Made by a program: the position numbers and the translations under genes. From Rhizobium sp. BK399 (GTDB lineage Bacteria > Pseudomonadota > Alphaproteobacteria > Rhizobiales > Rhizobiaceae), in contig NZ_JACIAH010000006.1 in the NCBI RefSeq assembly GCF_014194695.1, positions 285,532 to 349,531 of the forward strand: a stretch of DNA of 64,000 bases. Reading direction: 5' to 3'. The notes below the pieces were generated by a model that worked only from the letters and a program-made list of their open reading frames with translations, was not told where the DNA came from and ran no database searches. Shown piece by piece: positions 45,475 to 53,196 of this stretch. How positions within the stretch are numbered: position 1 is the stretch's first letter; every line of letters starts with the position of its first letter.

Positions 45475-47367
45475 TTGGAACGCCGTCTCGCAGCCATCCT
45501 CGCAGCAGATATCGTCGGTTACAGCCGATTGATGGGATCAGATGAATCCGGGACGCTGAGTGCGGTAAAGTCCTGCCGCACGGAGCTCCTCAACCCGAAA
45601 ATTGCGCAGCATCGCGGCCGCATCGTCAAGATGACCGGTGACGGCATGTTGGTGGAATTCTCCAGCATTGTGAACGCGGTTGCCTGTGCCGACGAGGTGC
45701 AGCGGGAGACGGCGCAGCGAAACCTGTCCGTACTTGAAGAAAAGCGCATCGAGTTCCGGATCGGTATCCATCTCGGCGATGTTATCGTCGAGGAGGGCGA
45801 TATTTTCGGCGATGGTGTCAATGTTGCTGCCCGGCTGGAAACGTTGGCCGAACCCGGCGGCATTGCTGTCTCCGCCTCGGTCAAGGACCACGTCGGCTCG
45901 CGGCTCGACCTGTCGTTCGAGGATCGCGGCGAGCACAGGCTCAAGAACATCAAGGAACCGATCAGGGTCTATGCGATCTCTCCGCGGCGGGCGCTGCCGC
46001 TGAAAGTGAACAAGGCCGCTCTGGCCGCTGCCAAGGAAAAGCACAAGCAGCTCGTTGCCGTCCTGCCTTTCACCAACATGAGCGGTGACGCCGAGCAGGA
46101 GTATTTTTCGGACGGCATCACCGAAGACATCATTACCGACCTCTCCAAGGTATCGAACCTCTACGTCGTCGCACGCAACACCGCCTTCACCTACAAGGGC
46201 AAATCCGTGCAGGTGAAGCAGGTCGCGGCCGAGCTCGGCGTCGACTTCGTTCTCGAGGGCAGCGTCCGCAAGGTCGGGCAGCGGGTGCGCATTACCGGGC
46301 AGCTGATTGATGCGAAGAACGGCGGGCACCTTTGGGCGGACCGCTTTGACCGTGACCTGACCGATATTTTTGCGATCCAGGACGAGATCACCCACGCGAT
46401 CGTCGATCAACTCAAGATCAAGCTGCTGCCGGAGGAGCGGCGAGCGATCGAAGCCGAGCAGACATGCAATGTCGAAGCCTACACCTATTACCTGCGCGGT
46501 CGGCAGCTTTCTCACACCTGGACGCGGCCTTATCTGCTTCTGGCGCGGCGTATGTTTGCGACTGCGGTCGCTCTCGATCCGGAATATGCGCGTGCCTATG
46601 CCGGGATGGCCGATTGCGAGTCAGCGCTGCGCGACTGGCACGCGGGAGAGTATACGCTACAGGGGATTCTCAATCTGAGTGCCAAGGCGCTTGCACTCGA
46701 TCCAAATCTCGCTGAGGCGCACGCCTCGCGCGGGCTGGCGCTGCACCAGGATGGGCGAGACGAAGAGGCGCTGAGCGAGTTCGAAAAGGCGCTGGCGCTG
46801 GAACCCGATCTCTATGAAGCGAATTTTCACTATGGCCGCTTCCTTTTCATGGAGGGCAAGTTCGAAGGAGCCATCACGTTCTTCACCAGGGCGGCCGAGA
46901 TCAGGCCGGACGACTATTTGTCGCCGATACACCTGATGAGTGCATGTCGGTCGCTCGGGCTGGAGGAAGAGCGAGCGCACTGGGCAAGCATCTGCATCGA
47001 GCGCGCCGAGGAGGCCCTGGAGCGGCATCCGGAAAATTCAGGCCCTGCTCATCGCGGCGCGCTCGCCCTGGCGCACATGGGCGAGGCGGAAAAAGCAAAG
47101 GAGTGGGTGAAGCGCGCCCAGATGATCGACCCGGATGACATTGTTGCGCAGTATAACATCGCCTGTGTTTACGCGTTGCTGAACGAATGCGACGCTGCGC
47201 TGGACCTGTTGGAGGAGCTACTGCCGCTGTCGTCCTGTTATCACATCCTGTGGTTCAAGCATGATTCGGATCTGGATTCGGTGCGCGATCACCCCCGATT
47301 CGAAAAGATGCTGGATGCGATCGCGGCCTGCTCAGCCTCGCTGGACTTCAAGGTGGCGTCGGAATAG
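45475..47367 (+). CDS. Class III adenylate cyclase with TolB-like and TPR regions
   Basis: Cytosolic signalling protein of 630 residues beginning at TTG 45475 (GAGGG just before it), which gives the conserved MERRLAAILAADIVGYSRLM. The cyclase domain (1-175) keeps both metal aspartates (AADIVGYS and GIHLGDVIVEEG) and the adenine-specifying lysine/aspartate pair (VKMTGDGML, FGDGVNVAARLE), so ATP is the likely substrate. Residues about 190-315 are a TolB/FlgO-like domain (VAVLPFTNMSGDAEQEYFSDGI), followed by at least five TPR-like repeats to the end. Rhizobia carry many such cyclases; the signal sensed by the TPR part is unknown. Confidence 0.9.
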   Translation: MERRLAAILAADIVGYSRLMGSDESGTLSAVKSCRTELLNPKIAQHRGRIVKMTGDGMLVEFSSIVNAVACADEVQRETAQRNLSVLEEKRIEFRIGIHLGDVIVEEGDIFGDGVNVAARLETLAEPGGIAVSASVKDHVGSRLDLSFEDRGEHRLKNIKEPIRVYAISPRRALPLKVNKAALAAAKEKHKQLVAVLPFTNMSGDAEQEYFSDGITEDIITDLSKVSNLYVVARNTAFTYKGKSVQVKQVAAELGVDFVLEGSVRKVGQRVRITGQLIDAKNGGHLWADRFDRDLTDIFAIQDEITHAIVDQLKIKLLPEERRAIEAEQTCNVEAYTYYLRGRQLSHTWTRPYLLLARRMFATAVALDPEYARAYAGMADCESALRDWHAGEYTLQGILNLSAKALALDPNLAEAHASRGLALHQDGRDEEALSEFEKALALEPDLYEANFHYGRFLFMEGKFEGAITFFTRAAEIRPDDYLSPIHLMSACRSLGLEEERAHWASICIERAEEALERHPENSGPAHRGALALAHMGEAEKAKEWVKRAQMIDPDDIVAQYNIACVYALLNECDAALDLLEELLPLSSCYHILWFKHDSDLDSVRDHPRFEKMLDAIAACSASLDFKVASE

Positions 47368-47516
47368 CGCTGGCGCCCGGCACTTGTTCCATTCTGGAGC
47401 AGGCCGAAATGCGCATCTGTCTTGCGTTAACGCAGGCAATGAATGGCGCTTTGCAAAGGCACACGAAGCGGCCAGTATCCTTGCGGGGATCAACCAAAAA
47501 ATCGAGGGCAACTTCC

Positions 47517-47726
47517 ATGATGGCAGCCGCCGCTTCCGTGTCTTTCCAGTCTGACGATGTCGATGTGCTCGCCGGCGCGCTCTACGCGTGGTGCGCCGAG
47601 CACAATATCAAGCTGCGCAGCCAGCAGGGACTTGCGATCGCCAGCATCGCGATAGATCTCTATCATGCCGGCCATCAGACGCAGGACGATTTGCTCGTCG
47701 CCCTTCACGAGCGCGAGCTGCACTGA
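47517..47726 (+). CDS. Small hypothetical protein
   Basis: A 69-residue protein from ATG 47517, preceded by GAGGGCA; ATG 47520 is equally possible. The sequence (SDDVDVLAGALYAWCAEHNI, SQQGLAIASIAIDLYHAGH) is helical and resembles short rhizobial proteins of unknown function. The upstream part of the same frame has atypical composition and is likely not translated. It sits 16 bases from the end of the convergent XRE regulator gene. Confidence 0.6.
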   Translation: MMAAAASVSFQSDDVDVLAGALYAWCAEHNIKLRSQQGLAIASIAIDLYHAGHQTQDDLLVALHERELH

Positions 47727-47741
47727 CCGGCAGAGCAGAGC

Positions 47742-48110
47742 TCAGCCCAACGCCTCGACGTAGCTGTCGCCGGTCATGATCGACAAGATGGTCTTTACGG
47801 CCTCTTTGCCTGCTGTGGAGCGAAGCTTGTCGTAGTGCAGGGCAAGCTCATAGGCCTCCGGGCTGAGACCTGGTCGCGCCGATCCGTCACGCGGATTGGC
47901 GCCTTCGAACAGGTCCGAAATATCCACGCCCAGAAAGACCGCGATCTGGTGAAGCTTGCTCGCGGATACGCGATTGGTGCCTTTCTCGTATTTTTGAATC
48001 TGTTGAAAAGTCAGCCCCAGCGCGTCTCCCAGTTCCAGCTGCGATATGCGTCGTTTGGCCCTGAGCGTCCGGACATTTCTGCCGACAATAATATCTACCG
48101 GATCTGGCAC
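47742..48110 (-). CDS. XRE-family transcriptional regulator (PraR-like)
   Basis: Helix-turn-helix regulator of 122 residues. The HTH (residues 10-65) reads NVRTLRAKRRISQLELGDALGLTFQQIQKYEKGTNRVSASKLHQIA in order, very close to rhizobial PraR-type repressors, with a short helical C-terminus. It diverges from mbfA across 316 bases. A palindrome CAACTAGTTG at 48177-48186, flanked by TTGCAAT repeats, lies 67 bases upstream of its start and is a likely autoregulatory site. Targets are unknown. Confidence 0.88.
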   Translation of the reverse strand: MPDPVDIIVGRNVRTLRAKRRISQLELGDALGLTFQQIQKYEKGTNRVSASKLHQIAVFLGVDISDLFEGANPRDGSARPGLSPEAYELALHYDKLRSTAGKEAVKTILSIMTGDSYVEALG

Positions 48111-48176
48111 TGCTGTGTTCCCTCATTATAAATTCAAATGCGCTAGTACTATGCCCGCCTTTTGCAATATCTCAAC

Positions 48177-48186
48177 CAACTAGTTG
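48177..48186. promoter_or_regulatory. Palindrome upstream of the XRE regulator
   Basis: CAACTAGTTG is a perfect ten-base palindrome with TTGCAAT on both sides (48162-48168 and 48184-48190). XRE repressors commonly bind such sites near their own gene. The assignment is inference. The rest of the 48111-48426 gap holds the Irr-type box near its right end and no gene. Confidence 0.35.
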
Positions 48187-48397
48187 CAATTTTCAACCTG
48201 CTTTTGCTGTGGTTTTGAGCCGCTCAGTCATACACTTTCGGCGTAGACATCGACCGTAACGTGCACGCTATTTGCGATGCGCGTTTAGGGCGGCAATCGT
48301 GCGTAAGTCGCATTCTACTTTACTTGCCGCGGCGATCACCTGATTCCCCGTCGATTCCGTGGCTTGCCAAACTTGACCCAAGCATCGACAACTCATA

Positions 48398-48416
48398 TTT
48401 TAGAATAATTCTAAAA
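48398..48416. promoter_or_regulatory. Irr box (iron control element) at mbfA
   Basis: TTTTAGAATAATTCTAAAA is a perfect 19-base palindrome that contains the iron control element core TTTAGAA...TTCTAAA recognised by Irr in rhizobia. It ends 10 bases before the mbfA ATG, over or just after the likely transcription start, a position that suits repression under iron limitation. Confidence 0.8.
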
Positions 48417-48426
48417 CGAGGTTGTC

Positions 48427-49410
48427 ATGTTCAACAGACTTTTCAATTCATCCAAGCGTTCTTTTGATTCATTGTCCGAACAGGAAATACTCGCGCTTGC
48501 CATCGGCTCCGAAGAGGACGACGCGCGCATTTATCTCGCCTACGCCGACATGCTGCGGGACGCGTATCCCGCGTCGGCAAAAGTCTTCGAGGACATGGCC
48601 GAGGTCGAGGACACACATCGCAAATCCCTGATCGAAATTTATCGCCAGCGGTTCGGCGAGCGCATAACGCTCATCCGGCGCGAGCATGTTCGAGGATTCT
48701 ATGAGCGCAAGCCCGACTGGCTGCGACGCAACCTGTCATTGGACAAGATCCGGGACGAGGCGGCGGCCATGGAACAGCAGGCCTATCGCTTCTATGTCGA
48801 GGCCGCGACCCGCGTGACCGACGCCGGCACGAGGCAGCTTTTGGGTGACTTGGCGCTCGCCGAGCAGGGCCACGAAGAGATCACCCATATGCTGGGCGAC
48901 AAGCACACGCCTGAGACCGTAAAGGCGGAGGAAGACGTCGCGGCGCGGCGGCAATTGGTTCTGACCTACGTGCAGCCCGGTCTCGCTGGTCTGATGGACG
49001 GCTCGGTGTCGACATTGGCGCCGATCTTTGCGGCCGCGTTTGCGACCCAGGACACCTGGCAGACCTTCCTTGTCGGCATGTCCGCATCGGTCGGCGCCGG
49101 CATCTCGATGGGCTTCACCGAGGCGGCGCATGACGACGGCAAGATTTCCGGCCGCGGTTCGCCGATCAAGCGTGGTCTCGCCTGCGGAGTCATGACGGCG
49201 CTCGGCGGTCTTGGGCACACCTTGCCGTATCTGATCCCGAACTTCTGGACTGCAACGACGATGGCGGTGATCATCGCGATCTTCGAGCTTTGGGCGATCG
49301 CGTTCATCCAGAACAGGTTTATGGAAACACCGTTCCTGCGTGCCGCCTTGCAGGTAGTTGTCGGCGGCGGTCTTGTTCTCGGGGCCGGTATTCTGATTGG
49401 AAATGGCTGA
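48427..49410 (+). CDS. mbfA: Membrane-bound ferritin MbfA (ferritin-like plus VIT1 domain)
   Basis: Iron exporter/detoxifier of 327 residues. The N-terminal 165 residues form a cytosolic ferritin-like (erythrin-vacuolar) domain with E-x-x-H metal motifs (AEVEDTHRKSL and LAEQGHEEITH). The C-terminal half is a VIT1-like membrane domain with about five helices from residue 180 (GLAGLMDGSVSTLAP, SVGAGISMGFTEAAHDDG, GGGLVLGAGILIG). In Agrobacterium and Bradyrhizobium, MbfA exports iron and protects against iron/peroxide stress under Irr control, matching the Irr box right upstream here. Membrane placement is the inner membrane by homology. Confidence 0.94.
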   Translation: MFNRLFNSSKRSFDSLSEQEILALAIGSEEDDARIYLAYADMLRDAYPASAKVFEDMAEVEDTHRKSLIEIYRQRFGERITLIRREHVRGFYERKPDWLRRNLSLDKIRDEAAAMEQQAYRFYVEAATRVTDAGTRQLLGDLALAEQGHEEITHMLGDKHTPETVKAEEDVAARRQLVLTYVQPGLAGLMDGSVSTLAPIFAAAFATQDTWQTFLVGMSASVGAGISMGFTEAAHDDGKISGRGSPIKRGLACGVMTALGGLGHTLPYLIPNFWTATTMAVIIAIFELWAIAFIQNRFMETPFLRAALQVVVGGGLVLGAGILIGNG

Positions 49411-49418
49411 GGTACAAA

Positions 49419-49443
49419 AAAGGCCGGCATCTCGCCGGCCTTT
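49419..49443. terminator. Bidirectional terminator between mbfA and the protease gene
   Basis: AAAGGCCGGC-atctc-GCCGGCCTTT, a perfect ten-pair stem with A-run and T-run on either side, sits between two converging genes and can stop transcription from both. Confidence 0.88.
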
Positions 49444-49463
49444 CCTGTTCAATCCGATATTGT

Positions 49464-50063
49464 CTACCTCAAGGCGCCGACCAAAACGTCGCGGCCGTTT
49501 TCGATGGTGACCCAGCGACCGGCATTGGCGCTCGACTGGCGCTTGATGAAGGAGTAGGGGGTGTCGAACCACGGCTTGACGCTGGATGCCAGGTTGTCGA
49601 GCACGAAGTCGCCGTTGGTGGTGCGCAACGTCAGTACGGCATGGCCTTCGCCGTCCGGCTTGCGAACGACCGTGAGCAGAAGGTTAGCTGGCGAAATTCC
49701 CCGCTGAACCAGGATGCGGCGCTTCAAGAGGGCGAAGTCTTCGCAATCGCCCGCCGTCGTCGGATAAGCCCAGACCTCATCCTTGCCGTAGATTTCCTTG
49801 TCGGTCATCGGTGTGATGCTATTGTTGACCGTGGCGTTGACCGATCGCACCATTCCCCACTTGGCATCAGACATCTCAGCCGGCGAGGTGTTGCGGTTCG
49901 GGCCGCATTCGTTGCGATGGATCTGGCAGAAGTCGTAGTGGCCGATCGGCTGGGAAGTGGCTGCGCCTGTGACCATCGAGAGGTTGTTGGTGGAAGCCGG
50001 CGTTGCGGCTGTAGACATAGCAAACACGGCCATCATGGCCACGACGAAACCCTTGATCCGCAC
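49464..50063 (-). CDS. Transglutaminase-like cysteine proteinase (BTLCP/DUF920), secreted
   Basis: Exported papain-fold protein of 199 residues. I prefer GTG 50063 over TTG 50102: it has AAGGGAAGAG upstream and starts directly at a signal peptide (RIKGFVVAMMAVFAMSTAAT). The catalytic set of this family is intact: Cys in TTAGDCEDFALLKR, His in GEGHAVLTLR and Asp in GDFVLDNLA. Two further cysteines (DFCQIHRNECGP) may form a disulfide. Family members are periplasmic proteinases associated with surface adhesin processing in other bacteria. A perfect CtrA-type site lies just upstream. Confidence 0.9.
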   Translation of the reverse strand: MRIKGFVVAMMAVFAMSTAATPASTNNLSMVTGAATSQPIGHYDFCQIHRNECGPNRNTSPAEMSDAKWGMVRSVNATVNNSITPMTDKEIYGKDEVWAYPTTAGDCEDFALLKRRILVQRGISPANLLLTVVRKPDGEGHAVLTLRTTNGDFVLDNLASSVKPWFDTPYSFIKRQSSANAGRWVTIENGRDVLVGALR

Positions 50064-50095
50064 GCCCGCTCTTCCCTTGCATCGCCCATGTATTG

Positions 50096-50111
50096 TTAAC
50101 AAAAAGTTAAC
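50096..50111. promoter_or_regulatory. CtrA-type site at the BTLCP gene
   Basis: TTAACAAAAAGTTAAC is an exact TTAA-N7-TTAAC match about 33-48 bases upstream of the GTG start of the secreted protease gene, overlapping the likely promoter. It is also a near-palindrome (GTTAAC on both sides). Confidence 0.55.
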
Positions 50112-50214
50112 GGACGGAGGCTCGGAGAGTCAATCGTTACTTCTGGGGAGGGGGGTGCTAACCACCAACATGGTTAAAATCCGTTAGGATTTGGCACAGG
50201 CGGTACCGTTTGAA

Positions 50215-51015
50215 TTATCGGATAAGCCCTTTGACGGCGGCAAGGATGCGCTCGATGTCCTGCGGTCGCGAAAGCCGGTGATCGCCGTCGCGCACAAAGG
50301 TCAGTACGACATCGTCGGCAGGCAGATGTTCCACCAGTTTCATGGCGTGCTGATAGGGAACGTCGGGATCCTTCATCCCCTGCAGGATATGCACGGGGCA
50401 ACCGGTCTCGATGATGCCTTTGAGCACGCTGTTGTCGCGCCCGTCCTCCATCAGCGCCCGCGTATAGATGTTTGGCTCCGGGCTATAGGCCGACCGCTCT
50501 TCGAAGTAGCCGCGCTCGGCTAGCGAGGCTTTCTCCTTCTTCGTGAGGTTCGGCTCGATCAGCTCGGTGGTGAAGTCGGGAGCCGGCGCAATCAGCACCA
50601 TGCCTTCGAGCTTCGGCCCGTCCTGCCGCTTGGAAAGTTCCTGCGCGAGCCTGAGAGCAATCCATCCGCCCATCGACGAACCTACGACCAGAATCCGGTC
50701 GGGGGCCGTGTGGAGGATCACGGCAAGCGCTTCCTCCAGCCAGCGCGAGATCGTCCCGTCGGTGAACTTGCCGCCGGATAGGCCGTGCCCGGAATAGTCG
50801 AGGCGTAGGCAGGCGAGACCGTTTTCCGCGGCAAACCGGTCGAGTTCGATCGCCTTGCTGCCGCTCATGTCGGAGCGGTATCCGGATAACCAAACGAGGG
50901 TTGGGCCGTTTGCCTGACCGGACCGGCTTCGCGCGAGGTAGGCAATCTCGCGTGCGGCTTCGCCTTCTCCTACGGTCAGATATTGTTGGTCATGAATGAA
51001 ATTTGCGTCAGACAT
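50215..51015 (-). CDS. Alpha/beta hydrolase
   Basis: Cytosolic serine hydrolase of 266 residues. The nucleophile elbow is VVGSSMGGWIALR (Ser near residue 111), with oxyanion-region LVWLSGYRSDMSG at about residue 45, acid in GMKDPDVPY near 210 and histidine in RDGDHRLSRP near 240. The fold and length resemble carboxylesterase/thioesterase proteins close to mammalian ABHD10. It diverges from infC; a weak hairpin AAATCC-TAAC-GGATTT follows its stop. The substrate is unknown. Confidence 0.88.
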   Translation of the reverse strand: MSDANFIHDQQYLTVGEGEAAREIAYLARSRSGQANGPTLVWLSGYRSDMSGSKAIELDRFAAENGLACLRLDYSGHGLSGGKFTDGTISRWLEEALAVILHTAPDRILVVGSSMGGWIALRLAQELSKRQDGPKLEGMVLIAPAPDFTTELIEPNLTKKEKASLAERGYFEERSAYSPEPNIYTRALMEDGRDNSVLKGIIETGCPVHILQGMKDPDVPYQHAMKLVEHLPADDVVLTFVRDGDHRLSRPQDIERILAAVKGLIR

Positions 51016-51194
51016 CGCAGAACTCCGATTGTTTTGGCCTATAAAACAGATTCTTGACAGGCTGACAGCAGGTGTTTTTTCCGCTAAAGAATGCTACTGA
51101 CTCCGTTGCAGCAATGGTGAGACTACGTTTGTACTCCCGTGATTGGGAGTGCCAGGGCTGCAGCGATCCGAAACAACGCGAGGAGAATACGACC

Positions 51195-51731
51195 ATTCGC
51201 AGACCCTTTAAAGCCGACGCGCCCGTGAAGGAAGGGCCGCGCTCGAACCGGGAAATTCGCATCCCCCGAGTTCAGCTGATTGATGCTGAAGGACAGAACT
51301 TGGGCGTTGTGCCCACCGACCAGGCGTTGAAAATGGCTGAAGAAGCCGGCCTCGACCTGGTGGAAATCTCCCCCAATGCCGAACCGCCTGTGTGCAAGAT
51401 CCTCGATCTGGGCAAGCTGAAATACGCCAACCAGAAAAAGGCCGCCGAGGCGCGCAAGAAGCAGAAGATTGTCGAAGTCAAAGAAATCAAGATGCGCCCC
51501 AATATCGACACCCATGACTATGAGGTGAAGATGAAGGCGATGGGCCGTTTCTTTGAAGACGGTGACAAGGTCAAGGTGACGCTGAAGTTCCGTGGCCGCG
51601 AAATGGCGCACCAGGAACTCGGTATGAAGCTGCTGCAGCAGGTGAAGGCCGACACGACCGAATATGCCAAGGTCGAAGCCGAGCCGAAGCTTGAAGGCCG
51701 CCAGATGATGATGGTGCTCGCGCCGAAGTGA
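51195..51731 (+). CDS. infC: Translation initiation factor IF-3 (ATT start)
   Basis: Binds the 30S subunit, keeps it free of 50S and checks start-codon pairing. The protein starts at the rare codon ATT 51195, nine bases after GAGGAG, as in infC of many bacteria, where it allows IF-3 to repress its own translation. From there it has 178 residues, the normal length, with the N-domain ([21 protein letters not shown]), lysine-rich linker and C-domain ([16 protein letters not shown], then [15 protein letters not shown]). An open frame reaches back to 51072 but is not needed. A hairpin ACTCCC-gtgatt-GGGAGT lies in the leader at 51133-51150. Confidence 0.95.
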   Translation: MRRPFKADAPVKEGPRSNREIRIPRVQLIDAEGQNLGVVPTDQALKMAEEAGLDLVEISPNAEPPVCKILDLGKLKYANQKKAAEARKKQKIVEVKEIKMRPNIDTHDYEVKMKAMGRFFEDGDKVKVTLKFRGREMAHQELGMKLLQQVKADTTEYAKVEAEPKLEGRQMMMVLAPK

Positions 51732-51753
51732 GGCGTGTAGCTACTCTCGTATC

Positions 51754-51778
51754 AAAGCCGTCCGTAAGGGCGGCTTTT
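51754..51778 (+). terminator. Terminator after infC
   Basis: AAAGCCGTCC-gtaa-GGGCGGCTTT forms a ten-pair stem with one G-T pair, followed by TGTATTTT. Confidence 0.82.
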
Positions 51779-51804
51779 GTATTTTGGGGCCTCGTCCACC
51801 CAAT

Positions 51805-51843
51805 CTGACAGGATGCTGACAAACGCGCTCAACGGTCTGTCAG
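51805..51843 (+). promoter_or_regulatory. Tandem CTGACA repeat upstream of the secreted-protein/two-component unit
   Basis: CTGACAG-GATG-CTGACAA (51805-51822) places two units 11 bases apart, the geometry bound by OmpR/PhoB-family regulators, and a third related unit CTGTCAG lies at 51837-51843. It is 53-91 bases upstream of the first secreted-protein gene. It could be the site of the OmpR-type regulator encoded 1.3 kb downstream, or of PhoB, since the units resemble Pho box halves. Confidence 0.5.
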
Positions 51844-51895
51844 CGAGACTTTGGCAATCTGTTCTCAACAAAGAAGAGAGCAGAAGGCAAAGATC

Positions 51896-52489
51896 ATGAA
51901 GAAGACCATTTCCCACACGTTTCTGGCTTCAGTCGCCGCAATCGCGGTGACCTTGTCGCTCCCGACAATCCAGACATTCAGTTCAGGCCATTTTTCGTCG
52001 GCAGCATTTGCCCGTGGTGGCAGCGATGATGGTGGTGGGAGCAGCGGTAGCGGTTCCGGCGGCTCGGGCGGCAGCGGCAATAGCGGATCCAGCCACAGCG
52101 GCGGCAGTGACGACCACAGCGGCAGCGGGCGTGGCGGTGATGATCACAGCGGTCGCGGCGGTCACGACGACGGCGACGACGATCATGGCCGTGGCCGTGG
52201 CCACGATGACGGTGCCGACCATGACGCCAATGACGACAATCCCGGCGAACACCGTGGTGGTCGCAACGACAATCGTCCCGAAGTGACCCTCGCAGTGTCT
52301 CAGCAAAGCCTGACAGGACTGCTGAATGGCTCGCTCGTTGCTGTCGACCAGCTTGGTCGGCGCCTTGAGGTTGAGATTGAGCTTGAACATGGAACGCGCA
52401 CGGTGGTTGCGCATCCCCATAGAGGTGACTTTGTTCGTAATCCTGGCGCGATCACCAGCGTCAACATAGTTCCCGCTTCGGCGCAATAA
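51896..52489 (+). CDS. Secreted Gly/Ser/Asp/His-rich protein
   Basis: Exported protein of 197 residues from ATG 51896 (AGAAGG upstream). A signal peptide (residues 1-40, MKKTISHTFLASVAAIAVTL onward to about AFA) precedes roughly 80 residues of Gly/Ser then Gly/Asp/His/Arg repeats (GGHDDGDDDHGRGRGHDDG-like). A compact C-terminal domain of about 65 residues follows (VSQQSLTGLLNGSLVAVDQL, then VEIELEHGTRTVVAHPHRG). The acidic-histidine centre could bind divalent metal. It precedes a second protein of the same build and a two-component system. I do not recognise a named family. Confidence 0.75.
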   Translation: MKKTISHTFLASVAAIAVTLSLPTIQTFSSGHFSSAAFARGGSDDGGGSSGSGSGGSGGSGNSGSSHSGGSDDHSGSGRGGDDHSGRGGHDDGDDDHGRGRGHDDGADHDANDDNPGEHRGGRNDNRPEVTLAVSQQSLTGLLNGSLVAVDQLGRRLEVEIELEHGTRTVVAHPHRGDFVRNPGAITSVNIVPASAQ

Positions 52490-52527
52490 TCTGCCCGGCG
52501 CGGTCTTCCGGCCACCCCTTCGGAAGA

Positions 52528-52558
52528 AAGAACTCCGCCGCGCCCCGGCGGAGTTCTT
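52528..52558 (+). terminator. Hairpin between the two Gly-rich protein genes
   Basis: AAGAACTCCGCC-gcgcccc-GGCGGAGTTCTT is a perfect 12-pair stem 40 bases after the first gene. A T-poor tail (GGTTTCTT) follows, so termination may be partial. Confidence 0.65.
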
Positions 52559-52642
52559 GGTTTCTTGGAACCTTGTCTCGTCGCGATAAAGCGTTCAGTG
52601 TAGGTTCCGCGATTGCAGATGCTTGAAATACTTGGAAGGTCA

Positions 52643-53191
52643 ATGAACACAAGCCGTCGCAGTTTCATGACGATGTTGATGCTGGCCGTGGCGCTCGCCG
52701 CCGCCGGCCCGATGTTCGTTTCCCATGCCGAAGCCAAGGATGGCAGCGACGATGGCGGCGGCGGCAGCGGCGGTGGGAGCGGTTCAAGCGGCGGCAGTGG
52801 CTCGTCGGGCTCCGGCTCGTCCGGATCCTCGGGGTCCAACTCGGGCAGCGGGAGTTCCAATTCCGGTCGTGGCGGCCACGACGATCACGGGGATGATGAC
52901 GGCGGTGATGACCACGGCGGCGGCGGAGGCGGCGGCGGTAACAGCGGCCGCGGCAGCGGCGGACGGAACACCGATTCCGATCGCGCGCGCGACGCCGTTC
53001 GCGAGGGACGGATCCTGCCGCTGAAGACCGTTCTGCAGCGCATCGACGCAAAACGCTACGGTCGGGTTATCGACGTCAATCTCCGTCGATCTATGTTCAG
53101 CGATGTGTATCAAGTGAAGGTTCGCGACGGGACGGGCGCGATCAGGACATTGCGCGTTGACGCCCGCAACGGAGCATTGCTGGGGGGCTAG
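52643..53191 (+). CDS. Secreted Gly/Ser-rich protein with a PepSY-like C-terminal domain
   Basis: Exported protein of 182 residues from ATG 52643 (GGAAGG upstream). A signal with an RR pair (MNTSRRSFMTMLMLAVALAA, ending near SHAEA) raises the possibility of Tat export. Residues 35-115 are Gly/Ser then Gly/Asp/His repeats like those of the preceding gene. The last 60 residues (REGRILPLKTVLQRIDAKRYGRVIDVNL ... VYQVKVRDGTGAIRTLRVDARNG) match the PepSY-type pattern, a small periplasmic domain often inhibitory to a partner. It ends five bases before the response regulator gene, so it is probably co-transcribed and part of the signalling unit. Confidence 0.8.
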   Translation: MNTSRRSFMTMLMLAVALAAAGPMFVSHAEAKDGSDDGGGGSGGGSGSSGGSGSSGSGSSGSSGSNSGSGSSNSGRGGHDDHGDDDGGDDHGGGGGGGGNSGRGSGGRNTDSDRARDAVREGRILPLKTVLQRIDAKRYGRVIDVNLRRSMFSDVYQVKVRDGTGAIRTLRVDARNGALLGG

Positions 53192-53196
53192 GGGCT

